Assembly (NCBI GenBank): GCA_963678675.1 | Contig: OY783195.1 | Coordinates: 30,895,006-30,959,005, forward strand | Reading direction: 5' to 3' | Length of the DNA stretch: 64,000 bases | From: Xiphydria camelus | Lineage: Eukaryota; Arthropoda; Insecta; Hymenoptera; Xiphydriidae | Shown: positions 11,800 through 24,075 of the stretch, piece by piece | How positions within the stretch are numbered: the stretch's first letter is position 1 | Layout of the letters: each line of letters begins with the position of its first letter | Position numbers and translations under genes: made by a program | The notes under the pieces: generated by a model | Told to the model about the DNA's origin: nothing | Seen by the model: only the letters and a program-made list of their open reading frames with translations | The model's database searches: none

Positions 11800-12058
11800 C
11801 CGAGAAAAATAATTAGGTGAAAATGACAAAACGCATCTAGTTAAGCGCGTTTAATTTTTTTAAGTTAAACACTGGTCAGTTAAACCAAATATCAAGTTAT
11901 TTTAACCAAATGTCAAGTTATCCCAACTAAACGTTTAGTTTCTCCAACCAAAAAGTGGTCGATTTAACCAAACAGATGGAGGATCCACATTTCGCCAAAC
12001 AATTTGAGCCTCGTCTCCAGGATTTTACTTAAACTGACCAAGATTTTTTTCCTCAGTG
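11800..12058. mobile_element. Family B MITE, near complete
   Basis: Left end CCGAGAAAAATAATTAGG after TA (11798-11799); right end TTTTTTTCCTCAGTG. The right flank is AA, so the duplication has decayed. The interior has TGACAAAACGCATCTAG, GGTCAGTTAAACC and GTCTCCAGGATTTTA, the clearest uninterrupted family B sequence in the window apart from 4926-5149. Confidence 0.87.
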
Positions 12059-13424
<1,366 letters not shown>

Positions 13425-13549
13425 TCTCAGACGGAAAAGTTCTATACATTCTGTATATTATTCGTATGTGGATTTGGTCATAAATGGATTATGTGTGATT
13501 TTTATATTAACCATTTACAGATTAGGTATACATATATGGATTGCGCAAA
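13425..13549. mobile_element. Left half of a family A MITE
   Basis: Begins TCTCAGACGGAAAAGTTC and runs through the first arm of the family A palindrome (GTATGTGGATTTGGTCAT, TTATATTAACCAT) to about the centre. It stops where a second, complete family A copy begins at 13552. The expected second half is not found after that copy. Confidence 0.78.
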
Positions 13550-13551
13550 TA

Positions 13552-13784
13552 TCCCAGGCGGAACATTTCTATATAATTTGTACATGGTCCACATGTGGAT
13601 CTGGTCACACATGAATCATATATGATTTCTATATAAACCATATAAAGACTATATTTAGACTTTGTAATACTTGTATAATCCATATAATAGTGTATGGTCG
13701 ATATAGAAGTCATATATAATCCATATACGACGAAATTCACATATGGGACTGTATACAGAATATATAAAACTTCTCCACCTGGGA
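13552..13784. mobile_element. Family A palindromic MITE, inserted into a family A half
   Basis: 233 bp, ends TCCCAGGCGGAACATTTC and CTTCTCCACCTGGGA. The left flank is TA (13550-13551); the right flank is TG. The internal order ATGGTCCACATGTGG, GGTCACACATG, ATATGATTTCTATAT is canonical. It abuts the half copy on its left, so this is a family A element that landed inside another. Confidence 0.86.
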
Positions 13785-15197
13785 TGAAAGCTCAGATAGA
13801 ACGACGCGAAGAGAATGCCGCAAAGGCGGCAGGGCCGAATTGTTTAATCGAACGATTGTTGCCACGTGACTGATCACGCGCGGAACAATCAAAACACAGT
13901 GATCAGCGGCTGTTGCTTCAATTGAGAGCGAAGTCTAACTGCTGGGTCCCTACGATCGAGCGAATCGAAGCTCTGATGTAAATCGTTGTTAGCTCCGGAT
14001 GTCGAAAGGGAACGTATTACCGAGGAAATAAAAGTCATGGTAACGTAATTAGTTGTGGAATAATTTCACCCACACACCCACGCGATGCTCACTTTACGAC
14101 GAGGCTCTCCCGTAGCTTCGAAATGATTCACTTCAGGATGTACGTTGGATTCGGGTCACGGTAATTAATCGTATACCCGTAATAATCTCAGTCGTTAATC
14201 GGATCGCGCTTATTCTCGAGAGAACACGAAAAACGAAGTGACTACGCGAGCTACACCGAAAGCGACAACGCGCGCGCCGCATCGACCAGTCGGGATGATG
14301 CGATAATATCGATTCGGGATCTTAATTAACGCGACTCCGAATGTGCATCGCAACATAAAATGAAACGTCAAATAAAGCGAGAGTCACGCGTTAATTACAG
14401 TTGGGCAACGAATTTCGCTTACAAACTCGAGCCGACATTACGATCGCGTTGCACAGATGCGCTCGTAATTCCGAAACGATTCACTTTAGAACATGTACAC
14501 GTTTATGGCAGCTTTTCCATTCGGAATGACTGCGAGTGCACGCGCGCGAGCCTCGGACGTCACGTATTGTACGAGACCCTCTATATTTTCCTCTCTTTTT
14601 ATCTTTCTCTCTCGCTCGCTCGCTCGTTCGATACCAATCGTAAACCCGCAGGTACCAACAGAAGTGCCAGGACACGCGCCGAGTGCAGAACGTGTATCTG
14701 GAGGAAGGGAGAAAGAGAGAGAGAGAGAGAGAGAGAAGAGAGAAAGATATATCTATCCGTAACGCGCATACCTATGCCCACTCGACTCGCCCCGGCTGTC
14801 GACCTAGAATTTCCAGAGCGGCTTTCCCGCGCGATCGGTACGGCGGCGGCGAGTGCACCGCGCGACTGGTTCTTTCGACCCTTACTCGCCACCGTCTCTC
14901 CCGCGATAGGTGGGCGCGCGATGCAGGTGCACCTGCATCCTCGTCGATTCGCTCTCCCACACCGTTATCGCCGGACGATAAATTACTCGTCTCTCTCAGT
15001 GCGCGCTCTCCTCTTCGTTAACGGGGTCGGGCGCGGAGCTCCGAAAAGCAAAAAGCATATCGCACCTCATAGGGATCCGCGTGCGCAAGAAGCGGAGTCG
15101 CGGGCGAAATCGAGTAGCGGGTTCGTCTTCGGGTGCAGCGGTCGAGCGCGCGGGCGTGGTGCACCGAATCGAAGGGGTGATTCTCTCGAAAGTGTCG
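13785..15197. other. No gene recognised
   Basis: Mixed then CpG-rich sequence with a (GA)n run at about 14713-14735 and CT-rich stretches. A 289-codon plus-strand frame (14360-15229) crosses the microsatellite and runs into a MITE; composition and lack of motifs argue against coding. Confidence 0.38.
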
Positions 15198-15444
15198 GCT
15201 CAGGCGGAAAAGCTCTCTACGGTTTGTAGTTATAGTCCATATATGGATTTGGTCCTATATGGATTATGTGATTTCTATATAAACCGTATGTGTGGACTAG
15301 ATATGGATTATTTGAATCTTTTATATTTTTATATAATCCACGTATAGACTATAATATGGTTTATATAGAAATCATAAATAATCCATATAGGACGAAATTC
15401 ATGTATCGACTATATACAAATTATATAGAATTTGTCTGTCCGAG
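15198..15444. mobile_element. Family A MITE, diverged but full length
   Basis: Left end GCTCAGGCGGAAAAGCTC, right end AATTTGTCTGTCCGAG. The interior keeps CCATATATGGATTTGGTCC and its inverse GGACGAAATTCATG. More diverged than most copies, and no target duplication is recognisable. Confidence 0.78.
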
Positions 15445-15454
15445 AGGAGATATG

Positions 15455-15588
15455 ATTCATATGATTTATATATAGACTATATATATCGACTATATGTGGA
15501 TCATTTGACATGGTTTACATAGAAATCACATATAATCCATGCAGGACTGAGTATATACAACACATACAGAACTTTTCCATCCGGGCGG
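15455..15588. mobile_element. Right-half family A MITE fragment
   Basis: Shows the second arm of family A (ACATGGTTTACATAGAAATC, ATAATCCATG) and the terminus CAGAACTTTTCCATCCGGG. The left terminus is missing. It lies directly beside the full copy ending at 15444, so the pair may reflect insertion of one copy into another. Confidence 0.72.
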
Positions 15589-16599
15589 GAGCGACAGATC
15601 TATCATTACCGCGCGGAATATGCATTCGACGCGTAACGCGCGCACGATCGACCAGAAGGAGATCGAGAGTGGAACGACCATGCGCGCGCGGCGGAGCGCG
15701 ATGAGTAATTCATCTCCGGACTTTGCATAATTGGCTGACCTAATAAAGTACAGCAATTACCTTCGGTTGCAAAAACTCGCGCGAACGACGCCTGCAGCGA
15801 GTCTCGCGCCGCGCCGGCGGTGGCCGTTGCGGGATGAGACGGCCGTGAACGCACCAACTAAGGAGTACCCTCCACCGCGTGCGCGACACGCACACGCACG
15901 CGAGCGCGTCCCGCGACGCCGCGCGTCGTATAGCATTCGCCGCTCTGAGTAAGTGGTATAAAAGCGGGAGAATCGCACCCGTATACGCGCGACGGAGGAG
16001 AGTACCCCACTATATATCTCCGCCTGTACCCAGCAGCCAATACGCGCGACTATACACGTTGCGGAGCGTATGTAGAACGTACGTAGCTGTACATGCGGTT
16101 ATTAGAAGCGAGATCTGCCCATATACGATAACTGTGCCGCTCTCCAGTTATGCCTCCCCCTCCTCCTCCTCCTCCTCCACCTTCGGACGCCACCTCCTCT
16201 CGGACGCGTATCCGTACACGCGAATACGTGTGCGGGTACACGCGTATGCGGCCAGCTCGTCGTCTGGCCGCTCGTATCCATCCGCGAGGAAGACTCACTC
16301 GCTCTATACGCGACCGCTGCATCCGTGCCGCTTGTTCCACTTCGTTCCTACATAGGTAGGTGCCGTGTACGCGCGTCTACTCGTATCCGTTGCATCGATA
16401 ATACCGTTTTTCGCCGTGACGGTGGCGCCGTGACGAAGGCGAGAGCCGAGACGGCGCACGGGTGCCTCGCGTAGCGGTCGACGTACGTTTTTGGAGTAGG
16501 GTGACAGCTGTGGCTAATTGTGGCCGGTATGCGTGTGGTCAGTGGGACCGTGTTTTCAGTTTTCACGTGAGAGACATCCTTGCCTGGGTGATCTTGTGT
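15589..16599. other. CpG-rich DNA with a TATA-like box, no gene recognised
   Basis: Dense CpG, CT-rich (CCT)n at about 16146-16180, and several Arg-rich frames on both strands. A good TATA string lies at 15957-15964 but no ORF or initiator supports a promoter. Confidence 0.35.
15957..15964 (+). promoter_or_regulatory. Candidate TATA box
   Basis: TATAAAAG in the context GTGGTATAAAAGCGGGAG, a strong match to a metazoan core-promoter TATA box inside GC-rich DNA. No TCAGT-type initiator is visible 25-35 nt downstream and no gene follows that I can support. It is only a candidate. Confidence 0.2.
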
Positions 16600-16790
16600 A
16601 TTTTTTTTGCGCTGATTATAAAAAGAAACGTGATCATTCGATCAATATCTCCAAGGATTTTACGTACGAGAACATTATTCTTCATAAAGAATCGTCGATG
16701 TTTTGGCGTTTCCTTGAGATTCCCTTAAGAAATCTATGATTTTCGAAATCAGCACGAAAAATGCATTAAACGAGGTGGTCGTCTCGTCTT
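16600..16790. repeat. Dispersed family P repeat fragment
   Basis: Shares with the array at 23165-24075 the ordered pieces TCCTTGAGATTCCCTTAAGA, ATGATTTTCGAAATCAGCACG and AAAAATGCATTAAACGAGGTGGTCG. Strongly diverged. No ORF. Confidence 0.6.
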
Positions 16791-17807
16791 CATTTTAGGG
16801 GTAGGAGAATTAACCGAAGGGGTAGGATCGATGTGATACGATTGCGTCGCGACTCCGGATGAACTCTCGATCCCGACGGGAAAAAAGTGTTATAAATAAC
16901 CCACCGGTTGGTCTCGCCACCATTTCCCGATGCATAAATCTCCCCCCCCCCCCCCCCCCCGCGTTCAAACGACGCGCGAGCCCCGAAGAATTCACGCAGA
17001 TTTCCGGAGTCTCACGCGTTTCCCGCCCGGAATGAATCCCTCGACCATCCGACTCGTAAAAAAAAACAATCCTAGGTTACCAACCCGTATCTCGCTCCCC
17101 GCAACACCGAGACGGGATTCCAGACAACAATGCGAAGAAGCGATCCCCGCGAAGCGAAGTCGATTAATCCCGGCGAGTTTTACGAGGCTGCCGGGTAAAT
17201 TTGATTTATCCCCGGTAACCGTTCGCAACCGGATACGCGCCCGCGAGAATCCAGTCCCGAGGAATCGAAGACGACGGAGAGCGCGCGCTTCTGACCGCGA
17301 GGAGAGTCCGACGCGCGCGCCTAACAAGCGGATATCGTGTTACGGTGCACGGCGACTCCAGGTGGAAGAGATCTTTACGAATTATATATATTTCGTATAT
17401 AGAACACATACAAATTTGGGCGTATTAAATTTATAGATGATTTCAATGTAAACGATACACGGTATTAGACACGGCTTGTAACAAGAGATTAAGATTATCG
17501 CAACCAGGTCAACCTGCAGGATGGTCGATAGATGGCCCCAACCTTTTCTTTATACAGTTAACACGACTATGCAGTAATATTATTGATCTACTTCTGTGGT
17601 TAATCAAACCATGGCCTGTGGCTATAGCAAACTACAAGATCTTATTGTTACTATAACCGTGCGACAAAGTCATTTCGACAGCATTCGTGGTCCGTTTGAT
17701 TAAAATATGGTACCAGCAACCAGAAAAATTCAATCTTCAATCTTGCGATTATCCTTGACTTTACTACTCATTTTTCTCTCTCTCTGTGCAGTGATTGATA
17801 TTTCCCT
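16791..17807. other. No gene recognised; poly-C tract
   Basis: Includes a 19-C run at 16942-16960. CpG-rich to 17340, then AT-rich without identifiable repeats. A 168-codon frame running through the C tract is not convincing. Confidence 0.38.
16942..16960. repeat. Poly-C tract (19)
   Basis: Uninterrupted run of 19 C between AAATCT and GCGTTC. Confidence 0.95.
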
Positions 17808-17964
17808 CACTGAAAAAAGTATTTAGCTAATCCAGCTATATTTCTGGCTGCCTCAGACACAACTAGAAAAATATTCCTAGCGTAGCAAGAATTCTTGCTA
17901 TTGCGAGGAAAATTATCACTGCAATTGCTATAATTTTCTAGTTGTGGCCAAATTTTTTTGAGTG
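17808..17964. mobile_element. Family N short MITE
   Basis: 157 bp with ends CACTGAAAAAAGTATTTAGC and CCAAATTTTTTTGAGTG, and inner inverted blocks CACAACTAGAAAAATAT with ATAATTTTCTAGTTGTG around CAAGAATTCTTG. The end motif is a variant of the CACTGAGA terminus shared by families B, E, I and S. Flanks are TC and CT. Confidence 0.75.
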
Positions 17965-19359
17965 CTCCTGCCGAGTAAGTTTAGCCTCACGCAGTAGGTA
18001 CACCATCGACATACGTACACGAAAGTGTACTCCGACGCCTGACAATACCCGCATTATTCCCGCTTAAACGCGTGGTACACACGACGTTTTGCCACCGCCG
18101 CGCCGTCGCTGCACCGCCGCTACAGGCGAGAGAGCCCGAGCGCGCGAACAGGTAACCGGCTCCCGCGGAGTCGGATGGGCAAACAAGCGGGCGCGCGCCG
18201 GCGTGTGTGGAAATTGAAGCGTGGAATTGCTCGAGCAGAAGTCACGGAGGCAAATGAAAGGAGAGGAGAATGTCCTCGGCGTCGACGACGCGTCACGCTC
18301 CATTAATTTTATTACGAATAGTCGCGAGCGCGCAAACTCTCATCTCGATCGATGAAACGCGCGCGCGCGCGCGGGGAGAGAAGTTTCACTTATAGGCCGC
18401 GCGCACGCAAACGTCGGCACCTGCAGCAGCAGCAGCAGCAGCAGCAACTCCGGCCGGTGTCGCGGCGCGCGCACACGCTGACAACGATTCGTTTCGTTCA
18501 AACGGGTTTGACGAGGTGCCGTGCGCGCGCGTCGCGATTTTATACGCGCTTTTCGAGTTTACGCCGTGTGCGTGTGCGTGCATTGGTACGTCACACTCCC
18601 GACGCGATGTCGTATCGCGCGTTATAGTTTGCGACGGGGACGATTACCATTTTAATAAAGTCAGCGGCCTCGCTGCGAGGGCTTCGCGAGCGCGAATGAA
18701 AACGTCCCGGCTTTCGCGCGCGCGCGCGGATTACCACCACCACCACCACCTTGACGTGGAAGCCTTTCGTGACCGAGGGCCTCTCGGTTCTACGTGAATT
18801 AGTTATCTGCTCCACTTTTTCCGCTGCGTGTACACATATATATATAAGCAATAACGACTTAGATTAGCGAGAATCGATAAAGAAGTCGTCCGCCCCGTAT
18901 AACGAACGACTAATCCGTGCCGTTGTATGTACGATATAGGTACTCGTAAGTAATACGTAACCGCGCACAGCGCCCTCGTCGTTGCTTTGATTAGGGGTTG
19001 GGAGGCACGATAAATTCGCAAGGGATCGTGGGCGGCCGAGCAATTTTCTTCATGCGAAAACGTGTGACGCAAATATCTGCTTTCTCGAGGGCCGCGACGT
19101 GCGTCGAGCGTCTTGCTTTCGAGTGCTTTTCGGGGTGGCGTGGGTGGTGGTTCGTTCGGGTAAGGCGGGCAATATCGCCGTTATCCGTGGTGCGACCGAT
19201 TTCGTTTTGCATTTGGACGAGTATATGTAGATACGTATACGTTAGAGTGGGATTAGGTGGGACGAATTCCACTGAGGATGAATTTAGAGTGGCTCGATGG
19301 AACTTTGAGAGAACTCTTATTTGATTATTCCTTTTCCATGGTTATCATTTTATTCTGCG
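17965..19359. other. No gene recognised; CAG and CAC repeats
   Basis: CpG-rich sequence with (CAG)n at 18421-18447, (CAC)n near 18735-18750 and (CG)n near 18357. None of the frames through these repeats shows protein domains. Confidence 0.38.
18421..18447. repeat. (CAG)n microsatellite
   Basis: About eight to nine consecutive GCA/CAG units ending CAACTCC. It gives poly-Gln or poly-Ala in open frames of unsupported status. Confidence 0.9.
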
Positions 19360-19598
19360 TCCCAGATGGAAAAGTTCTATGTATCTTGTACATGGTCCAT
19401 ATGTGGATTTTGTCATATAACACATGAAGTATATATTATTTCTATATAACCACATAAAGACTATATTTGAATTTCTGAATGTCGTATAATTCATACACTC
19501 GTATAGTCTGTATATGATTGATATGGAAATCATGATCCATGTATGACCAAATTCACTTATGAATCGTGTATGAAATATATCGCATTTTTCCGCCTGGA
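19360..19598. mobile_element. Family A palindromic MITE, complete
   Basis: Ends TCCCAGATGGAAAAGTTC and CATTTTTCCGCCTGGA, about 239 bp, with the canonical palindromic interior (ATGGTCCATATGTGG, TTTTGTCAT, ATATGATTGATATGG). The flanks CG and AT show no clear duplication. Confidence 0.84.
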
Positions 19599-20043
19599 AT
19601 AATATCTGACATTTATTTCCCGTTTATTTCTCTCTTTAAGTAAAGGCAGCATTTAGACTCGTTCTTCAGTGCAATTCCAGAGAAAGCACGCGTTCCGCTG
19701 CCGGATATTGAGAATATTGTCGAGTGTACATAAGTCTTTATTGACCGGCATACGATACGGAGAGATACCCGGGATGATATTTGCGGTATCAACGGCAAAT
19801 ATTCAACCGAATCTGCAGTCGCAGTTAACTCTGGACTTCCCGTTACGGAAGCTCGTGTTTGCCAAGTCCGCACTGTGCGTCCAACTGTGATTTTTAGCTA
19901 CAGGCGAATCGCTCGACGTCGAACTGCGAATCCGGTGTGTGCACATTTAAATGTACCCTTCGGAATAATATGGAACTTCGTTTTACGCAACTCCGAGTCA
20001 TTCGTGCGCTTGACCGAATTATGTCTTTCGTGACAAGTATTTG
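19599..20043. other. No gene recognised
   Basis: Mixed sequence between two MITEs. Nothing identifiable. Confidence 0.4.
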
Positions 20044-20223
20044 CACTGAGAACGAAATTTGCTTGATCGAAATAAACGCATTTTTAAGAGCACATTTATT
20101 CGATTTGATCCAAATAATATTAATATACATCCAATTGATGACATTCATTTTAATCGAATAAATGTGCTCTTACAACTATTCAAAGACACGTTCATTTCGA
20201 CCAAGTAAATTTTTTTCTCAGTG
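20044..20223. mobile_element. Family I MITE
   Basis: Ends CACTGAGAACGAAATTTGC and AATTTTTTTCTCAGTG. The signature inverted block AGAGCACATTTATTCGATTT / ATCGAATAAATGTGCTCT is also the core of the element at 53141-53368. The left flank is TG and the right flank CG. A hairpin of about 180 nt is expected. No ORF. Confidence 0.82.
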
Positions 20224-21053
20224 CGCGAATTCACAAAATCCATAAAAATTCCTCTCGTTTCTACTCTTACGCGGCACTCGAACGCGCAAAAATCCATGAA
20301 CCCTCCAGTTACAATCTCAATGGCAGTCAAGAGGGATCGAGAGAGATTTAATATTCAAAGCTGCCCCGATGATAGAGTCTCTCGTATAAGCGTTATTTTT
20401 ACAGACCTGCACACGAGTGGCAACGCATATTGCCTGCCGTCCGCGCAACGAAAGCGCATTGATTCGAACGGCAATGCTTCCCGACGTACTTCAGTTTCGA
20501 ACCATCCTTACGACGGATGGAAATATGGATACCCGCGCCGCTCTCTCTCTCAAACGCTCCAATTCGCAAAATCCATAGCGCCCCGTCCCATCTCGATTGC
20601 CATCCGCTTCGAAAGCGGATATTACCCAGAACTGCACGTCCGACGTGAAAAAAAAAATATCCACGAGCCTCCGCAGTCACGAACGCGGCCATGATGGATC
20701 GAGAGAGCTTCGATATTTAAAAGCTGCCTTAATAATACGGTCTCGCGCCTTCACGTAGCTGTGGCAAGACACGTTAGCTTAAGTAATGAGTACCCAGACA
20801 CGCGCGATACATTCGCGTCTACACTTAATGACAGCGGTGCTTATTTACCTTTCGCTTTAAAATGAGTATACCCCGCGCACGACGAAAATAAGTACCACAA
20901 CGTGCGGTTATGTACACACGAAGCAGGTAGACACGTGCCCACATTCGCGTCGGATAAATCGATCACGTGTGTGCGCGGAATCGAAGTCCATTTAAGCGCG
21001 GTTACGCGACCTCGTTCGTCATCGTTTCTACGATACGTGGAATAAAGATCCTG
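20224..21053. repeat. Diverged tandem duplication, about 365-bp period
   Basis: The segment near 20335-20390 (GGATCGAGAGAGATTTAATA then TTCAAAGCTGCCCC) recurs near 20697-20750 (GGATCGAGAGAGCTTCGATA then TTTAAAAGCTGCCTT). AAAATCCAT-centred sequence upstream of each also matches weakly. The two halves look like an old duplication. No ORF is conserved between them. Confidence 0.45.
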
Positions 21054-21065
21054 CACGGAGAAAAA

Positions 21066-21275
21066 TCCCAGATGAGATAAAATTCTATATCGTTTGTATA
21101 TGATTCATGAGTGATTTTAGTCATGTATGGATTATAGGTAAATGATTTCTATATTAACCGTATAAAGACTACATATAGATGTTTGAATGTTTGTATAATC
21201 CATATATAGTCATTAGATGGTCAATATAGAAATCACGGATTGTATAGAAAATATATAGAATTTTTCCGCGTGGAA
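21066..21275. mobile_element. Family A MITE, diverged
   Basis: Begins TCCCAGATGAGATAAAATTC and ends AATTTTTCCGCGTGGA. The interior shows CATGAGTGATTTTAGTCATG and TATAGTCATTAGATGG-type family A arms. Somewhat shortened in the second arm. It sits 12 bp inside the K-like left end. Confidence 0.78.
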
Positions 21276-21283
21276 GGATTAAT

Positions 21284-21545
21284 AATTTTTACAGTGTATT
21301 CTAGTAAGATAGCTTCTCCGGGTTAAACATTGAATTTTTTATAGACACAGCGTACTTTTTACAGTTCGTGATAGTATAAACATCAGCTTATACGATAAAG
21401 CCTACCAGTCTTCCATCAATATGTGCCGCGAGTGTTTATCTTATAAACTGATGTTTACGCTGCAACGAATTGTAAAGAGAACGCCGTCTAAAAATTCAAG
21501 GTCACACTTCGAGAAGCCCTGTTACTGGAATACATTGTAAAAATT
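21284..21545. repeat. Foldback repeat O
   Basis: Arms of about 90 bp pair AATTTTTACAGTGTATTC with GAATACATTGTAAAAATT, then GCTTCTCCGGGT with CGAGAAGCCC, TTGAATTTTTTATAGAC with GTCTAAAAATTCAA, and TTTACAGTTCG with CGAATTGTAAA. The loop itself contains AAACATCAG / CTGATGTTT. It is a long imperfect hairpin with no coding content. Confidence 0.75.
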
Positions 21546-21588
21546 CACGAGTCCTCTTATGATTTTTTACTAACTCCTCTTCTCCGTG

Positions 21589-22934
21589 TACAGTCGATCA
21601 CGCCGTGAAGGACGAAATTAATTCGACGCTTTAATCGACACTCTCTGAATCGAAGTATCGCGTCGGTCGTCGCGCCGGTCGGCTTCGGGCGATTCGATCG
21701 TAATTACGTCGAATATACGCCGAGCGCAGAGCGCGCGAAGGTGCGAGATGCCGCGATCTTGGCGCGCGAGCGTAATTGCAGCGCGGCGCGGTTAAGATTC
21801 GCATCGCAATACGGGAAGGAGGAAAAAAAAAGTCCAATCGCGTCCGTCAGAGTCGCAAAAAGAAGCGAAAGCGCAGCTGCGGCGTATCGCGAGGATCGGT
21901 GCATAGGGGGGATGAAAGGGTGGCGTGGAAACTCGCAGGGAGAGTTGCGAATTGGAGCGCGTTCTGATTAACGGCGAAGGCGGCTCCATTATTCATTGCA
22001 TCAGCCTGTAGCCGTTCGTGAAAACGTGTCGCATCGCTGCGAGTGCGGAATCAATCGCGCGCGCGCGGTGTACACGATGCATCGAAAGTCCGCTCGCCCT
22101 CACGCGGCTGATGGATCGCTGCAGCAGCGCGGGCCAATCCGCGCGTCTAAATCGCGACGGAACGAAAACAGCGGGCGAGGCTTTCGGCCAAATCGTAAAT
22201 CGATAACGTCGTGTCGTATCTCGCAGCGTTCGTGTGCCTGATTACCGGAACGAGTTGCTGCTACCTTTCAATTTTTTCCACCCTTTTTTCTTCCACACAG
22301 CGGAGATAGATACATCGTCGATACGCGACGTGCTGAGGCGAAGATTGCAGGACAGGGCGTGGCCACGTCCGTTCATTCAACTGTCCATCGACGAATTCAT
22401 TATCTCGCTACACAGGCCGGCAGCTAGAAACGAAGGGAATGATCGCGCAGCCTCGACCCTAGCACGCGATATTCCCGTATATAATGTATAAGAGAGTGAG
22501 AGAGGGAGGAAGGGAAGGAGGAACTGTTTGCGCGAGATACGCGATATAGCGGCAGCGTAACGAACGATGCACCGGCGGTGACCTCCTTCTGACACGCGAG
22601 AAAAGGCGAGAAGCGGTAGGTGGCGGAGGAGAAGAGTTGGAAAAGTAAAGTTTGGGAAAGGAAATTGCAAATCGAGCTCGTTCGAAGGACCGGCACTCGA
22701 CACGGGTCGCAGGGTCCGTCCGGCGAACCCGCGCGCTCTCGAGGACCTCCCACGGGCTCTTTACCGTACGTGGAAAAGCAAGACTCGAGACGCGTACAAA
22801 CAGCAAGTACTCGCTGACGCGCCAGAGCGAATTCAGGGGGACGTTAAACTCCCGTACCGGGAGAAAATTTCTGCCGTGCGAATAAACGCGTTTTATTTGA
22901 AACAGGACCAGAGGGACGAGACTCGTGGCATTCG
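21589..22934. other. No gene recognised
   Basis: CpG-rich sequence to about 22240 with an A/G-rich patch near 21820, then mixed sequence with a GGAGG-rich patch at 22495-22520. Frames on the two strands are low-complexity. Confidence 0.38.
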
Positions 22935-23140
22935 ATTCGGCAGTTTATTAATAGTTAGTCAATGTAATTTTAAATACGGCAGAATAAATATTTCGTTAGG
23001 ACAAGAAAATATACGTTAATCACTAAAATGTTTATTTCATACAAACGACTGCCACGAAGGATCTAATTGTGCCAAATAAATATCGTGATAATTAACAAAT
23101 ATTTATTTGGTCCAATAAAATGTTTACTTCGCCATATTCA
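22935..23140. mobile_element. Family H MITE, inverted relative to 34041-34298
   Basis: The block TCAATGTAATTTTAAATACGG followed by AATATTTCGTTAGGACAAGAA is the inverse of the right part of the copy at 34041-34298. CAAATATTTATTTGG and AAATGTTTACTT motifs continue. The ends are less clear than in the other copy. A scrap resembling the family A left end (AAGCGGAAAAATTTTATATA) adjoins at about 23148. Confidence 0.65.
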
Positions 23141-23164
23141 TAAGCGGAAAAATTTTATATAGGG

Positions 23165-24075
23165 GAGAGTTGCCGAAAATCGCAGATATATTGACGATAT
23201 CTCAAAGGAAATATAAGATATCGGTGATTTCATGTGCTAGAAAATTATTTTTTTTCCGGGAAAATCATCGATATTTCGGTCTTCTTTTGAGACATCCTCG
23301 ATATATCTATAATTTTCGTAATCAGCACGAAAAAATACATAAGATAGAATGGTCGAGTGTTCAATTTTTCGCGAAAATGGAAATCTCTGAAATCGATCTC
23401 TCGACCACCCTATCCGATGTATTTTTTCACGCTGATTCCGAAAATGGCAGATATATTGACGATATCTCAAAGGAAATATAAGATATCGGTGATTTCATGT
23501 ACCAGAAAATTACTTTTTTCACGGAAAATCATCGATATCTCGGTTTTCCTTTGAGATATCCTCGATATATCTATAATTTTCGTAATCAGCGCAAAAAAAT
23601 ACATAAGATAGGATGGTCAAGAGTTCGATTCCAGAGATTTCGATTTTTGTCAAAATCTAAGGCATATAGCTTAAGTTTTTTCAATTTTTCGCGAAAATTA
23701 AAATCTTTGAAATCGATCTCTCGACCACCCTATCCGATGTATTTTTTCACGCTGATTCCGAAAATCATGGTCATCAGGTCCATATCTCAAAGGAAATGTG
23801 AGATATCGGCGATTTTATGTTCGGAAAAATTACTTTTTCATAAAAGAGTCATGGATATCTCGGCGTTCCTTTGAGATTTCCTCAATATATTGATGATTTT
23901 CGTAATCAGCGCGAAAAAATACACAAGATAGGATGGTCGAGAGTTCGATTCCAGAGATTTCGATTTTTGTCAAAATCTTAAGCGCTGATTCCAAAAATCA
24001 TGCACTCTTATCGAGGAAACCTTAAAAAATCCCCGAGATATCGATGATTTTCCACGAAATTGTTTTCTGAGTGCA
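23165..24075. repeat. Family P tandem array, three units
   Basis: Three successive units of about 285-325 bp start near 23165, 23447 and 23769. Each carries CGATATCTCAAAGGAAATAT (or the AGGAAATGTGAGATATCGG variant), an AAAATCATCGATAT-type arm, TTTTCGTAATCAGCRC, AAAATACAYAAGATAGRATGG and often GAGTTCGATTCCAGAGATTT. Each unit contains its own inverted repeat around the AAAATTAC/AAAATCATC centre. Units one and two also share CGACCACCCTATCCGATG. The third unit decays near 24060. Non-coding. Confidence 0.8.

Larger units (their letters stand above)
21054..21588. mobile_element. K-like outer element holding two nested hairpins
   Basis: The left end is CACGGAGAAAAA and the right end CTCTTCTCCGTG followed by TA (21589-21590), the terminus type of family K. 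Between them lie a complete family A MITE (21066-21275) and a long foldback, O (21284-21545). The left flank is TG. Alternatively the two short CACGGAGA-type ends could belong to different, broken elements. Confidence 0.5.

Noticed and set aside
14360..15229. 289-codon plus-strand open frame
   Set aside because: Runs through a GA microsatellite and into a family A MITE, with Arg-rich composition and no domain.
23620..23640. tRNA T-arm-like string AGTTCGATTCC
   Set aside because: Recurs in family P repeats with no A box, acceptor stem or cloverleaf around it; not a tRNA, and too weak to call a tRNA-derived SINE.
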